64,000 nt of DNA from Streptomyces noursei (GCF_016917755.1 NZ_CP070326.1:6758001-6822000), one strand, 5' to 3'. Shown: positions 51,346-59,803, numbered from the stretch's first letter. A program made the numbers and translations. The notes: generated from the letters alone by a model not told the origin.

Positions 51346-51500
51346 CCCTCGGGCGTGTGGCACAATTGCCTGCTGTACTCGACAGTCGCACAGGACCCCT
51401 CTCTCCTCCGGCTGACGCGTCCATCGGGGCCCCGAGTACCGCAACCCCACGTGGCATCTCGTTGTGCCCCACCACGTCAAGACCAGGAGACACCACTCCA

Positions 51501-51941
51501 GTGGCAGTCAAGATCAAGCTGAAGCGTCTGGGCAAGATCCGCTCGCCTCACTACCGCATCGTCGTCGCCGACTCCCGCACCCGCCGGGACGGCCGCGCCA
51601 TCGAGGAGATCGGCCTGTACCACCCGGTGCAGAACCCCTCCCGCATCGAGGTCGACGCCGAGCGCGTCGCCTACTGGCTGGGTGTCGGCGCGCAGCCGAC
51701 CGAGCCCGTGCTGGCCATCCTCAAGGTCACCGGCGACTGGCAGAAGTTCAAGGGTCTGCCGGCCCCGGCGCCGATGAAGGTCGCCGAGCCGAAGGCCGAC
51801 AAGCGCGCCCTCTTCGAGGCCGCCGCCAAGGCTTCCGGTGACGAGCCGAAGGGTGAGGCCATCACCCCGAAGGCGAAGAAGGCCGACAAGAAGGCGGACG
51901 AGGCCGCGGCCGAGTCCACCTCCGAGTCCACCGAGGACTGA
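51501..51941 (+). CDS. rpsP: 30S ribosomal protein S16
   Basis: A 146-residue S16: MAVKIKLKRLGKIRSPHYRIVVAD is the conserved N-terminal strand region and residues 1-85 form the whole domain. The remaining 60 residues are an acidic/Lys-rich extension (KAKKADKKADEAAAES), common in actinobacteria. GTG start with CAGGAGACA upstream. The 51346-51500 leader contains a CACAAT element near 51359. It heads the rpsP-khpA-rimM-trmD operon. Confidence 0.96.
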   Translation: MAVKIKLKRLGKIRSPHYRIVVADSRTRRDGRAIEEIGLYHPVQNPSRIEVDAERVAYWLGVGAQPTEPVLAILKVTGDWQKFKGLPAPAPMKVAEPKADKRALFEAAAKASGDEPKGEAITPKAKKADKKADEAAAESTSESTED

Positions 51942-51943
51942 GC

Positions 51944-52183
51944 GTGCTTGAGGAGGCCCTTGAGCACCTCGTCAAGGGCATCGTCGACAACCCCGACGAC
52001 GTGCAGGTAGCCTCGCGCACCCTGCGTCGCGGGCGCGTGCTGGAGGTCCGGGTCCACCCCGACGACCTCGGCAAGGTGATCGGCCGCAACGGCCGGACCG
52101 CCCGCGCACTGCGGACCGTCGTCGGCGCCATCGGCGGCCGGGGCATCCGCGTCGACCTCGTCGACGTCGACCAAGTTCGCTGA
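51944..52183 (+). CDS. khpA: KH-domain RNA-binding protein KhpA
   Basis: A 79-residue single type II KH domain. VIGRNGRTARALRTVVGA is the GxxG RNA-binding loop. KhpA pairs with KhpB (Jag) in many Gram-positives to control cell elongation through RNA; it is regularly found between rpsP and rimM. GTG start 2 bp after the rpsP stop. Confidence 0.95.
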   Translation: MLEEALEHLVKGIVDNPDDVQVASRTLRRGRVLEVRVHPDDLGKVIGRNGRTARALRTVVGAIGGRGIRVDLVDVDQVR

Positions 52184-52201
52184 TCAAGTTGAACACCGGC
52201 T

Positions 52202-52237
52202 CGGGCCGGGGAGGGCCTTCGGGCCGTCCCCGGCCCG
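52202..52237 (+). terminator. Hairpin between khpA and rimM
   Basis: A 16-bp stem with one mismatch (52202-52217 with 52222-52237) and a TTCG tetraloop, 18 bp after the khpA stop. It may be a terminator or an attenuator that lowers rimM-trmD expression relative to rpsP. Confidence 0.7.
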
Positions 52238-52367
52238 CGTCCGTATGTGAGGCTGGAACCACCGCGACCCGGTCGGATCCGGCACCGTCACCATCCATTG
52301 AGGAACCCCGACGTTCCTCGGCCACCTCCGCGAAAGCGGCGGCGGCCTAGCCGCAAAGAGGAGCACA

Positions 52368-52913
52368 GTGCAGCTGGTAGTCGCCCGGATCGGCCGCGCC
52401 CACGGCATCAAGGGCGAGGTCACCGTAGAGGTGCGCACCGACGAACCGGAACTCCGGCTCGCCCCGGGCGCCGTCCTCGCCACCGCCCCGTCCACCGTCG
52501 GGCCGCTGACGATCGCCACGGGCCGGGTCCACAGCGGCCGGCTGCTGCTGCGCTTCGAGGGCGTCGCGGACCGCACCGCCGCCGAGGCGCTGCGCAACAC
52601 CCTGCTGATCGCCGAGGTCGACCCCGAGGAACTCCCCGAGGATCCCGAGGAGTTCTACGACCACCAGCTGATCGACCTCGACGTCGTCACCCGCGACGGC
52701 ACCGCCGTCGGCCGGATCAGCGAGGTCTCCCACCTGCCCTACCAGGACCTGCTGATCGTGGCGCGCCCCGACGGCAGCGAGGTGATGATCCCGTTCGTCA
52801 GCGAGATCGTGCCCGAGATCGACCTGGAGGAGCAGCGCGCGGTCATCGACCCGCCGCCGGGACTCCTCGACGAGGCCCAGGCCGAGATCGCCTCCGCCCG
52901 CGAGGACAGCTGA
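52368..52913 (+). CDS. rimM: Ribosome maturation factor RimM
   Basis: A 181-residue 30S assembly factor that acts with S19 on the 30S head. The N-terminal RimM domain (VVARIGRAHGIKGEVTVEV) is followed by a PRC-barrel (FYDHQLIDLDVVT...IPFVSEIVPEIDLE, about residues 95-170). GTG start at 52368 after AAAGAGGAG. Its stop overlaps the trmD ATG by one base (TGATG), the usual arrangement. Confidence 0.96.
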   Translation: MQLVVARIGRAHGIKGEVTVEVRTDEPELRLAPGAVLATAPSTVGPLTIATGRVHSGRLLLRFEGVADRTAAEALRNTLLIAEVDPEELPEDPEEFYDHQLIDLDVVTRDGTAVGRISEVSHLPYQDLLIVARPDGSEVMIPFVSEIVPEIDLEEQRAVIDPPPGLLDEAQAEIASAREDS

Positions 52914-53722
52914 TGCGGCTCGACGTCGTCACGATCTTCCCGGAGTACCTCGAACCGCTGAACGTCTCGCTGGTCGGCAAGGCCCGGGCCCGCGGACAGC
53001 TCGACGTGCGCATCCACGACCTGCGGGAGTGCACCCACGACAAGCACCACACGGTCGACGACACCCCCTACGGCGGCGGGCCGGGCATGGTCATGAAGCC
53101 CGAGCCGTGGGGCGAGGCGCTGGACGGCATCCTGGCGTCCGGCGAGGGGGAACCCGTCCTCGTCGTCCCCACCCCCAGCGGTGTCCCGTTCACCCAGCAG
53201 CTCGCCGTCGAACTCTCCGCCAAGCCCTGGCTGGTGTTCACCCCGGCCCGCTACGAGGGCATCGACCGCCGCGTCATCGAGGAGTACGGCGACCGCCTGG
53301 ACGTCCGCGAGGTGTCCATCGGCGACTACGTGCTGGCCGGCGGCGAGGCCCCGGTCCTGGTCATGGTCGAGGCGATCGCCCGGCTGCTGCCCGGCGTCCT
53401 CGGCAACGCCGCCTCCCACCAGGACGACTCCTTCGCCCCCGGGGCCATGGCCGACCTCCTGGAAGGCCCCGTCTACACCAAGCCCCCGGAGTGGCGCGAC
53501 CGCACCATCCCCGAGGTGCTGCTCAGCGGCCACCACGGCAAGATCGCCCGCTGGCGCCGCGACGAGGCGTTCCGCCGCACCGACCGCAACCGCCCCGATC
53601 TGATCGAGCGCGCAGACCCCGCCGCCTTCGACAAGAAGGACCGGGAGATCCTCTCGATCCTGGGCTGGGCACCGGGCGAGGACGGCCGATTTGGGCGGAC
53701 GAGTCAGTCCATGGAAGAATGA
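52913..53722 (+). CDS. trmD: tRNA (guanine(37)-N1)-methyltransferase
   Basis: A 269-residue SPOUT methyltransferase that makes m1G37 and prevents frameshifting. The trefoil-knot SAM site shows VFTPARYEGIDRRVIEEY and SIGDYVLAGGE; DDTPYGGGPGMVMKPEP and the C-terminal RRTDRNRPDL are also typical. Length is standard. It is the last gene of the rpsP operon; rplS follows after 134 bp. Confidence 0.97.
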   Translation: MRLDVVTIFPEYLEPLNVSLVGKARARGQLDVRIHDLRECTHDKHHTVDDTPYGGGPGMVMKPEPWGEALDGILASGEGEPVLVVPTPSGVPFTQQLAVELSAKPWLVFTPARYEGIDRRVIEEYGDRLDVREVSIGDYVLAGGEAPVLVMVEAIARLLPGVLGNAASHQDDSFAPGAMADLLEGPVYTKPPEWRDRTIPEVLLSGHHGKIARWRRDEAFRRTDRNRPDLIERADPAAFDKKDREILSILGWAPGEDGRFGRTSQSMEE

Positions 53723-53816
53723 GCCGCTGCTGTCTGCGCCCGGTGTGCGCCCCTGCCACAGGGGGAACGACGTCCGCCCGGCAGCTCGGCAGTACATCAA
53801 CCTTTCCGAATGATTC

Positions 53817-53840
53817 CGCTGATGACCTGTGGCATCAGCG
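53817..53840 (+). promoter_or_regulatory. Leader hairpin before rplS
   Basis: CGCTGATG (53817-53824) pairs with CATCAGCG (53833-53840) around an 8-nt loop, 16 bp before the rplS ATG. Ribosomal protein genes often carry such autogenous control elements; this is a candidate only. Confidence 0.45.
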
Positions 53841-53856
53841 AAGAAAGCAGTAGGTC

Positions 53857-54204
53857 ATGCACCTTCTCGACTCCGTCGACTCCGCCGCACTGCGCAGCGA
53901 CATCCCGGCCTTCCGCCCGGGTGACACCGTCAACGTCCACGTCCGCGTCATCGAGGGCAACCGCTCCCGTGTGCAGCAGTTCAAGGGCGTCGTCATCCGC
54001 CGCCAGGGCTCCGGCGTGCGCGAGACCTTCACGGTCCGCAAGGTCAGCTTCTCGGTCGGCGTGGAGCGCACCTTCCCCGTGCACACCCCGATCGTCGAGA
54101 AGATCGAGGTCGTCACCCGCGGTGACGTCCGCCGCGCCAAGCTGTACTACCTCCGCGAGCTGCGCGGCAAGGCCGCCAAGATCAAGGAGAAGCGCGAGCG
54201 CTGA
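53857..54204 (+). CDS. rplS: 50S ribosomal protein L19
   Basis: A 115-residue L19. FRPGDTVNVHVRVIEGNRSR and QQFKGVVIRRQGSGVRETFTVRK are the conserved SH3-like region, and EKIEVVTRGDVRRAKLYYLRELRGKAAKIKE is the standard C-terminus. ATG 53857 is preceded by AAGAAAGCAG. rplS after trmD is conserved in most bacteria. Confidence 0.97.
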   Translation: MHLLDSVDSAALRSDIPAFRPGDTVNVHVRVIEGNRSRVQQFKGVVIRRQGSGVRETFTVRKVSFSVGVERTFPVHTPIVEKIEVVTRGDVRRAKLYYLRELRGKAAKIKEKRER

Positions 54205-54300
54205 GCCGCGCCGCACCGGGCAGCGGAAATCCGCCCCGGTGCACCGCGAGGCCACGCTCGCGACCGGCGTCCGGGCCCGGCCGGATAGGCTCTGGGCCCC

Positions 54301-55065
54301 ATGGACACCGACGCACAGCTCACGGAGCGCGACCCCGCTTCCGACCCCGCTCAGGGGTTGGAGCGACGGTCGCGCTTCGCGCGTTTCCGGTCCCGGACGG
54401 CGCAGCTGCGGTACCGGCCGGTCACCCTCCTCGTGCTCTGCCTGGCCTTCCTGTTCCTGCTCAGCACCTTCGTCGCGCAGCCGTTCCTGATCCCCAGCAC
54501 CTCCATGGAGAACACCCTGCGGGTCGGTGACCGGGTTCTGGTGAACAAGCTGGCGTACCGTTTCGGCGCCGGCCCGCGGCGCGGCGACGTCATCGTCTTC
54601 GACGGCACCGGATCTTTCGTTCACAGGGAGCAGGGGGAGAATCCCGTCACGGGACTGCTGCGCACGGCAGGCGCGGCGCTGGGCCTGGCCCGGTCCGACG
54701 ACACCGACTACGTCAAGCGCGTCATCGGCGTCGGTGGAGACCATGTGACCTGCTGTGACAAACGGGGGCGGATCGACGTGAACGGTGAGCCGGTGACCGA
54801 GGGCTATCTCCATCCCGGGGACGCGCCCTCCGCCGTCCCCTTCGACATCGTGGTGCCGGCGGGCCGGCTCTGGGTCATGGGCGACCACCGCTCCCGGTCC
54901 AGCGACTCCCGCGACCACCTCGGCCAGCCCGGCGGCGGCACCGTCCCGGTCGACAAGGTGATCGGCCGCGCCGACCTGATCACCTGGCCGGTCGGCCGCT
55001 GGAGCACCATCGACACCCCGGGGTCCCTGGCCCGTATACCGGCCCCGGCAGGCCCCCATGGGTAA
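54301..55065 (+). CDS. sipW: Type I signal peptidase, first of four
   Basis: A 254-residue membrane peptidase that removes secretory signal peptides outside the membrane. One N-terminal helix (about residues 42-60, VTLLVLCLAFLFLLSTFVAQ) is followed by IPSTSMENTL with the catalytic Ser and YVKRVIGVGGD with the catalytic Lys; MGDHRSRSSDSRDHLG is box E. It lacks a C-terminal helix. TAGGCT lies 9 nt before the ATG with no Shine-Dalgarno sequence, suggesting leaderless expression. It overlaps the next gene by 8 bp. I name it by position after S. lividans sipW. Confidence 0.9.
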   Translation: MDTDAQLTERDPASDPAQGLERRSRFARFRSRTAQLRYRPVTLLVLCLAFLFLLSTFVAQPFLIPSTSMENTLRVGDRVLVNKLAYRFGAGPRRGDVIVFDGTGSFVHREQGENPVTGLLRTAGAALGLARSDDTDYVKRVIGVGGDHVTCCDKRGRIDVNGEPVTEGYLHPGDAPSAVPFDIVVPAGRLWVMGDHRSRSSDSRDHLGQPGGGTVPVDKVIGRADLITWPVGRWSTIDTPGSLARIPAPAGPHG

Positions 55066-56095
55066 CCGCGGACGCCCCCGCCACGGGCGCGAGGACGCCA
55101 CCGAGGGCGCGATGCACGGCGGCACCGCAGAGGACGACCGCGGGTCCGGCACCCGTGCGGCGACCGGCGGGCGGGCCGAGCGCCGCCGCCAGGCCAAGCG
55201 CATCAAGCGCCGCCGACGCCGCTCCTACCTCAAGGAGATCCCGATCCTGATCGGGGTGGCGCTGGCCATCGCGCTGGTCCTGAAGACGTTCCTGGTGCAG
55301 GCGTTCGTCATCCCGTCCGGCTCCATGGAGCAGACGATCAAGATCGGCGACCGGGTGCTGGTCGACAAGCTCACCCCGTGGTTCGGCGCCACGCCGCACC
55401 GCGGCGACGTCGTGGTCTTCAAGGACCCCGGCGGCTGGCTCAAGGGCGAGCAGAACCAGTCGGCAGGCAATCCCGGCCCGATCAACGACCTGTTGACCTT
55501 CATCGGGCTGCTCCCGTCGGCCAACGAACAGGACCTGATCAAGCGCGCGGTCGCGGTCGGCGGCGACACCGTCCGCTGCTGCGACACCAAGGGTCGGGTG
55601 ACGGTCAACGGCACGCCGCTCACCGAGCCCTACGTGCACCCGGGAAACCCGCCCTCCCAGCTGAAGTTCACGGTGACCGTCCCCACCGGGCGGATCTTCG
55701 TCATGGGCGACCACCGCTCCAACTCGGCGGACTCGCGGTACCACCTGGACGAGCCGTACCACGGCACGGTCTCGGTGGACAACGTCGTGGGCCGGGCCGT
55801 GGTCATCGCCTGGCCGTTCAGCCACTGGCGGTTCCTCGAAGAGCCCGACACCTTCGCCACCGTCCACGACGCGCCGGGCGCGAAGGCGGCGGCAGCGGAC
55901 GCAGCGCATAGGGTGTCCTCCGAGAGTTTGACCGTACTCCCGACCCCTGCGGAACTCCCGCTCGTTATGGGAGTGGTGGGCCTGCACCGGTTGACGGGCA
56001 GGCGAGAGCGCGGAGTGAGGAGCAGATGTGGGGGACTTGGCGGTCGGCGCGCGGTCCGGAACCGAAGAGCCCGAAGAGCCGGCAGGTCGCGGTGA
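55058..56095 (+). CDS. sipX: Type I signal peptidase, second of four
   Basis: A 345-residue signal peptidase. An Arg/Lys-rich N-terminus precedes the anchor helix (about residues 63-82, IPILIGVALAIALVLKTFLV). Catalytic Ser is in IPSGSMEQTI and Lys in LIKRAVAVGGD; MGDHRSNSADSRYHLDEP is box E. A second hydrophobic stretch (ELPLVMGVVGLHRL, near 305) could be a weak C-terminal anchor. The last 22 residues are Arg/Gly-rich and lie in a 68-bp region shared in another frame with the next gene, so the end may not be under strong constraint. Confidence 0.88.
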   Translation: MGNRGRPRHGREDATEGAMHGGTAEDDRGSGTRAATGGRAERRRQAKRIKRRRRRSYLKEIPILIGVALAIALVLKTFLVQAFVIPSGSMEQTIKIGDRVLVDKLTPWFGATPHRGDVVVFKDPGGWLKGEQNQSAGNPGPINDLLTFIGLLPSANEQDLIKRAVAVGGDTVRCCDTKGRVTVNGTPLTEPYVHPGNPPSQLKFTVTVPTGRIFVMGDHRSNSADSRYHLDEPYHGTVSVDNVVGRAVVIAWPFSHWRFLEEPDTFATVHDAPGAKAAAADAAHRVSSESLTVLPTPAELPLVMGVVGLHRLTGRRERGVRSRCGGLGGRRAVRNRRARRAGRSR

Positions 56096-56999
56096 GTCCG
56101 CGCGGCAGGCGACGAGTTCCGTACATCAGCCACAGGCGCAGTCAGGCGGGTCCGCGTCGGGCCTGCCGCGCACAGATCCATCGAAGCAGTCGGACGCAGC
56201 GGCCGACGAGGAGGCGACCGGCAGCGTGACCAAAGGCAAGAAGCCGCGTGCCTTCTGGAAGGAGCTGCCGATCCTCATCGGCATCGCGCTGCTCCTCGCC
56301 CTGCTCATCAAGACGTTCCTGGTGCAGGCGTTCTCCATCCCGTCCGACTCCATGCAGGACACCCTCCAGCGTGGCGACCGGGTGCTGGTCGACAAGCTGA
56401 CGCCGTGGTTCGGCTCCAAGCCGCAGCGCGGCGAGGTCGTCGTCTTCCACGACCCGGGCGGCTGGCTCAACGAGACGCCCACCCCGCAGCCCAACCCCGT
56501 CCAGAAGGTCCTCAGCTTCATCGGCCTGATGCCCTCGGCCGAGGAGAAGGACCTGATCAAGCGGGTCATCGCGGTCGGCGGGGACACCGTCGAGTGCCAG
56601 GGCGTCGGCCCCGTCAAGGTCAACGGCAAGGCCCTCAAGGAAGACTCCTACGTCTACCCCGGCGCCACCCCGTGCGGCGACCGTCCCTTCGGCCCGATCC
56701 ACGTCCCCAAGGGCCGGATCTGGGTGATGGGCGACCACCGCGACGACTCCCTCGACTCCCGCTACCACCAGAACCTCCCGGGCAACGGCACGGTCTCCGA
56801 GAACGAGGTCGTCGGTCGCGCCTTCACCATCGCCTGGCCCATCAACCGCTGGGCGACCCTTCCGGTACCGGACACTTTCGACCAACCCGGGATCAACAAG
56901 GCAATGGGTGCGGCTCCGGCGGCCCTGGGCCTGGTCGGCGCCGTTCCGCTCGTGATCTGGCGTCGCCGGAGGCTGACCGCAGCGCGTAACCCCAGGTAA
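56028..56999 (+). CDS. sipY: Type I signal peptidase, third of four
   Basis: A 323-residue signal peptidase. A long hydrophilic N-terminus (about 70 residues) leads to the anchor helix (about 80-100, LPILIGIALLLALLIKTFLVQ). IPSDSMQDTL holds the catalytic Ser and LIKRVIAVGGD the Lys; MGDHRDDSLDSRYHQN is box E. A C-terminal helix (about 298-313, AALGLVGAVPLVIW) then a basic tail suggest a second anchor. The GTG start gives a 68-bp overlap with sipX; in S. lividans this is the major signal peptidase as I recall it. Confidence 0.9.
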   Translation: MGDLAVGARSGTEEPEEPAGRGESARQATSSVHQPQAQSGGSASGLPRTDPSKQSDAAADEEATGSVTKGKKPRAFWKELPILIGIALLLALLIKTFLVQAFSIPSDSMQDTLQRGDRVLVDKLTPWFGSKPQRGEVVVFHDPGGWLNETPTPQPNPVQKVLSFIGLMPSAEEKDLIKRVIAVGGDTVECQGVGPVKVNGKALKEDSYVYPGATPCGDRPFGPIHVPKGRIWVMGDHRDDSLDSRYHQNLPGNGTVSENEVVGRAFTIAWPINRWATLPVPDTFDQPGINKAMGAAPAALGLVGAVPLVIWRRRRLTAARNPR

Positions 57000-57053
57000 G
57001 GTGCCGTCCCGGATCTTCGACGCGGGCGTGTCCCGCGGGGCGGGAGCGCTGGG

Positions 57054-57782
57054 ATGAGCAGCAGTACGGAACGTACGACGGACGGCCACGGCCGGACCAC
57101 GGGCAGTGTGCTGTCCGGTCTGGCCGTGGCCGTCGGCTGTGTGCTGTTCCTGGGCGGCTTCGTCTGGGGGGCGCTGATCTACCGCCCGTACACGGTGCCG
57201 ACGGACTCCATGACTCCCACCATCGCCGCCGGCGCCCGGGTCCTCGCCGAGAAGGTGAACGGCTCCGAGATACGCCGGGGCGACATCGTCGTCTTCAAGG
57301 ACGCCTCCTGGGGCGACCTGCCGATGGTCAAGCGGGTCGTCGGCATCGGCGGCGACACGGTCGCCTGCTGCAGCAAGAAGGGCCTGCTGACGGTCAACGG
57401 AACCCCCATCGAGGAGCCGTACCTGCAGGGCGACGGCCCCGCCTCGCCCACCCTTTTCAAGGCCACCGTCCCCACCGACCAGCTCTTCCTCCTCGGCGAC
57501 CACCGCAACGTCTCCCTCGACTCCCGCGTCCACCTCACCGACGGTGACCACGGCTCCGTGCCGCGCAGCGCCGTGGACGCCCGGGTCGACGCCCGCGCCT
57601 GGCCGCTCGGCAGCGTCGGCATGCTCCAGCGTCCCGAGAGCTTCGCCGCGCTCCCCGGGGGCACCTCCCAGCCGGGACCGCTCCGCCCCATCGTCCTGGC
57701 GGTCGTCGCCGGTGCCGTGCTCATCCTTGGTGGTGCGGCATACGGGCCGCTCGCACGGCGGAAGGGACGCGGACGTGGATGA
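57054..57782 (+). CDS. sipZ: Type I signal peptidase, fourth of four
   Basis: A 242-residue signal peptidase with anchor helices near both ends (about residues 19-40 and 210-228). VPTDSMTPTI contains the catalytic Ser and MVKRVVGIGGD the Lys; LGDHRNVSLDSRVHLTDGD is box E. It is separated from sipY by 54 bp and overlaps the NUDIX gene by 8 bp. In S. lividans sipZ starts a second operon with a mutT-like gene, which agrees with this layout. Confidence 0.9.
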   Translation: MSSSTERTTDGHGRTTGSVLSGLAVAVGCVLFLGGFVWGALIYRPYTVPTDSMTPTIAAGARVLAEKVNGSEIRRGDIVVFKDASWGDLPMVKRVVGIGGDTVACCSKKGLLTVNGTPIEEPYLQGDGPASPTLFKATVPTDQLFLLGDHRNVSLDSRVHLTDGDHGSVPRSAVDARVDARAWPLGSVGMLQRPESFAALPGGTSQPGPLRPIVLAVVAGAVLILGGAAYGPLARRKGRGRG

Positions 57783-58458
57783 GCGGGAGCAGGACCGGGG
57801 GCGGGCGCCGGAACGGCACGGGGCGGCCGGCGGAGCCGCCGGAGAGTCCGGCCTGACCGGCGAGCTGGCCGGGGGCTGTCGGACCGTTGAGGCCGATGAG
57901 GCCATCGAGTCCGCTGAGCCGCCTGCCGCCGCCGCGGGCGCGAGGGCCGCTGAGGCCGGCGGGGTCGATCGGGCCACCGCCGTGCGCCAGGTCTCCCGCG
58001 TGGTGCTGCTCGACTCCCAGGACCGCATCCTGCTGCTCCACGGCTTCGAACCGGACCGTCCGACCGAGACCTGGTGGTTCACCCCGGGCGGCGGCCTGGA
58101 GGGCACGGAGACCCGCGCGGAGGCGGCCCTCCGCGAACTTGCTGAGGAGACCGGCATCACCGAGGCCACCCTCGGGCCCCTCCTGTGGAAGCGCCGCTGC
58201 GCCTTCCCCTTCGACGGGCGACGCTGGGAGCAGGACGAGTGGTACTACCTGGCGCGGACCGACCGGACCGCCACCGACACCGCCGGCCACACGGACCTGG
58301 AACGGCGCAGTGTGTCCGGACTGAAGTGGTGGACCTCGGAGGAACTGTCGGCGTCGCATGAGACGGTGTATCCGACCAGACTCGCCGAGCTGCTGCGCAC
58401 ACTGCTCGACGAAGGGCCCCCGAGTGCGCCGGTGCTCCTGGAGACCGAGAGGGTCTGA
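57775..58458 (+). CDS. NUDIX hydrolase
   Basis: A 227-residue protein. Residues 1-65 are Gly/Ala/Glu-rich and probably disordered; the NUDIX fold follows with the complete box GGGLEGTETRAEAALRELAE then ETGI (about residues 105-127). NUDIX enzymes cleave nucleoside diphosphates linked to another moiety; substrate unknown. GTG 57775 overlaps the sipZ stop by 8 bp, with AAGGGA upstream, so translation is coupled to sipZ. Confidence 0.9.
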   Translation: MDEREQDRGRAPERHGAAGGAAGESGLTGELAGGCRTVEADEAIESAEPPAAAAGARAAEAGGVDRATAVRQVSRVVLLDSQDRILLLHGFEPDRPTETWWFTPGGGLEGTETRAEAALRELAEETGITEATLGPLLWKRRCAFPFDGRRWEQDEWYYLARTDRTATDTAGHTDLERRSVSGLKWWTSEELSASHETVYPTRLAELLRTLLDEGPPSAPVLLETERV

Positions 58459-58496
58459 CGCACAATAGGGGGACGCACGGCTGAAGGGGATCTGCC

Positions 58497-58805
58497 ATGA
58501 GCGCCGAGGACCTCGAAAAGTACGAGACCGAGATGGAGCTGAAGCTCTACCGGGAGTACCGCGACGTCGTCGGGCTGTTCAAATATGTGATCGAGACCGA
58601 GCGTCGCTTCTACCTCACCAACGACTACGAGATGCAGGTGCACTCGGTCCAGGGTGAAGTGTTCTTCGAGGTCTCGATGGCCGACGCCTGGGTCTGGGAC
58701 ATGTACCGACCAGCCCGGTTCGTCAAGCAGGTGCGGGTACTCACGTTCAAGGACGTGAACATCGAAGAGCTGAACAAGAGCGATCTGGATCTTCCGGGGA
58801 GCTGA
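58497..58805 (+). CDS. DUF2469 family protein
   Basis: A 102-residue acidic protein. MSAEDLEKYETEMELKLYRE and the central YVIETERRFYLTNDYEMQV are highly conserved across actinobacteria, where the gene usually lies close to the signal peptidase and ribonuclease HII genes. Function unknown. It starts 38 bp after the NUDIX gene; GAAGGGGA lies before the ATG. The following 58806-59002 stretch has several small GC palindromes and no gene. Confidence 0.93.
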   Translation: MSAEDLEKYETEMELKLYREYRDVVGLFKYVIETERRFYLTNDYEMQVHSVQGEVFFEVSMADAWVWDMYRPARFVKQVRVLTFKDVNIEELNKSDLDLPGS

Positions 58806-59002
58806 GCCCCCCCGCATCGCGGAGCCGAGCCTCCGGCGCTAGGCCCGCTGGTTCGGCCGGCCTGGCGCCGGCCGCTGCAGGCTGCCCGGCCGCCGTGCGT
58901 CGCCCTGACGGGTGACGGAGTTATCCACAACCATGCGGTTGTCCACCAAGATCCAATAGATCCGGGTGGGGGCGTCACAGTCGGTGCCGGAGGTGGTACC
59001 GC

Positions 59003-59803
59003 ATGAACGCCACACAGACCGGCCGCCAGGCCGAGGACACCGCACGCACCGCACAGCACACGCCGTACACACCGCACACACCGGGGAACGCCGATCCGGC
59101 AGCCCACCACCGCGACCGCGACGGCGATGGTGGGGCGGCGGCCGGGGCCGGCGGGGCCAGGGCCGGGACGCACGGATCAGGCGCCGATCCCCACAGGCCG
59201 GGGGCCGCGCGCCGCACGTCCGGGACCCCGGGCCGGGGCCCCGGTGCGCGGCATCGCAAGCGGCGAAGGCACCCGGAAGACCGGTCCCCGACGACGGCCC
59301 GGGAAAGGCCCCCGACAGCCGGGGAGAGGCCCTCGACGGCGACCGGGAAGCCATCCCCGGCGCCACGAACGACGGACACGGCGCAGACGGCGTCCGCACC
59401 GCAGATCGCGCGCCCGGCACAGCCCGCGCGGCCGGCTCCACCGACCACGTCCCGCAGCGCCCTCGGTCGCTACGGCGAAGACCTGGCCGTCCGGCGACTC
59501 ACAGAAGCCGGCATGCGGATCCTCGCCCGCAACTGGCGCTGCCGCCACGGAGAGATCGACATTGTCGCCGTCGATGGTGACGCCCTGGTCATCTGCGAGG
59601 TCAAGACCCGCCGCGCCGGCTGGTACGAACACCCCATGGCGGCCGTCCGCCCCGAGAAGGCCACTCGGCTGCGCCTACTGGCCGAACGCTGGCTGGAACG
59701 GCACGGCGGCCCACCACCCGGCGGCGTACGCATCGACGTCATCGGCATCCTGCTGCCCGCCCGCGGCGCCCCCGTGGTCGAACACGTACGAGGGGTGGCG
59801 TGA
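59003..59803 (+). CDS. yraN: YraN/UPF0102 nuclease-fold protein with long N-terminal extension
   Basis: The conserved domain is residues about 152-266: ALGRYGEDLAVRRL, RNWRCRHGEIDIVAVDGD and VICEVKTRRAGWYEHP follow the D-x-n-E-x-K pattern of restriction-endonuclease folds. Residues 4-150 are an extra segment rich in Arg, Pro, Thr and Gly with no domain; homologues I recall begin almost directly at the conserved part after a short MNA. The segment is in frame and of normal GC bias. Role of YraN is unknown, perhaps DNA repair. It overlaps yifB by 1-4 bp. Confidence 0.87.
   Translation: MNATQTGRQAEDTARTAQHTPYTPHTPGNADPAAHHRDRDGDGGAAAGAGGARAGTHGSGADPHRPGAARRTSGTPGRGPGARHRKRRRHPEDRSPTTARERPPTAGERPSTATGKPSPAPRTTDTAQTASAPQIARPAQPARPAPPTTSRSALGRYGEDLAVRRLTEAGMRILARNWRCRHGEIDIVAVDGDALVICEVKTRRAGWYEHPMAAVRPEKATRLRLLAERWLERHGGPPPGGVRIDVIGILLPARGAPVVEHVRGVA

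Noticed and set aside
55058..56095. sipX as a pseudogene because of its unusual C-terminus
   Set aside because: All catalytic boxes and the anchor are intact; only the last few residues are unusual.
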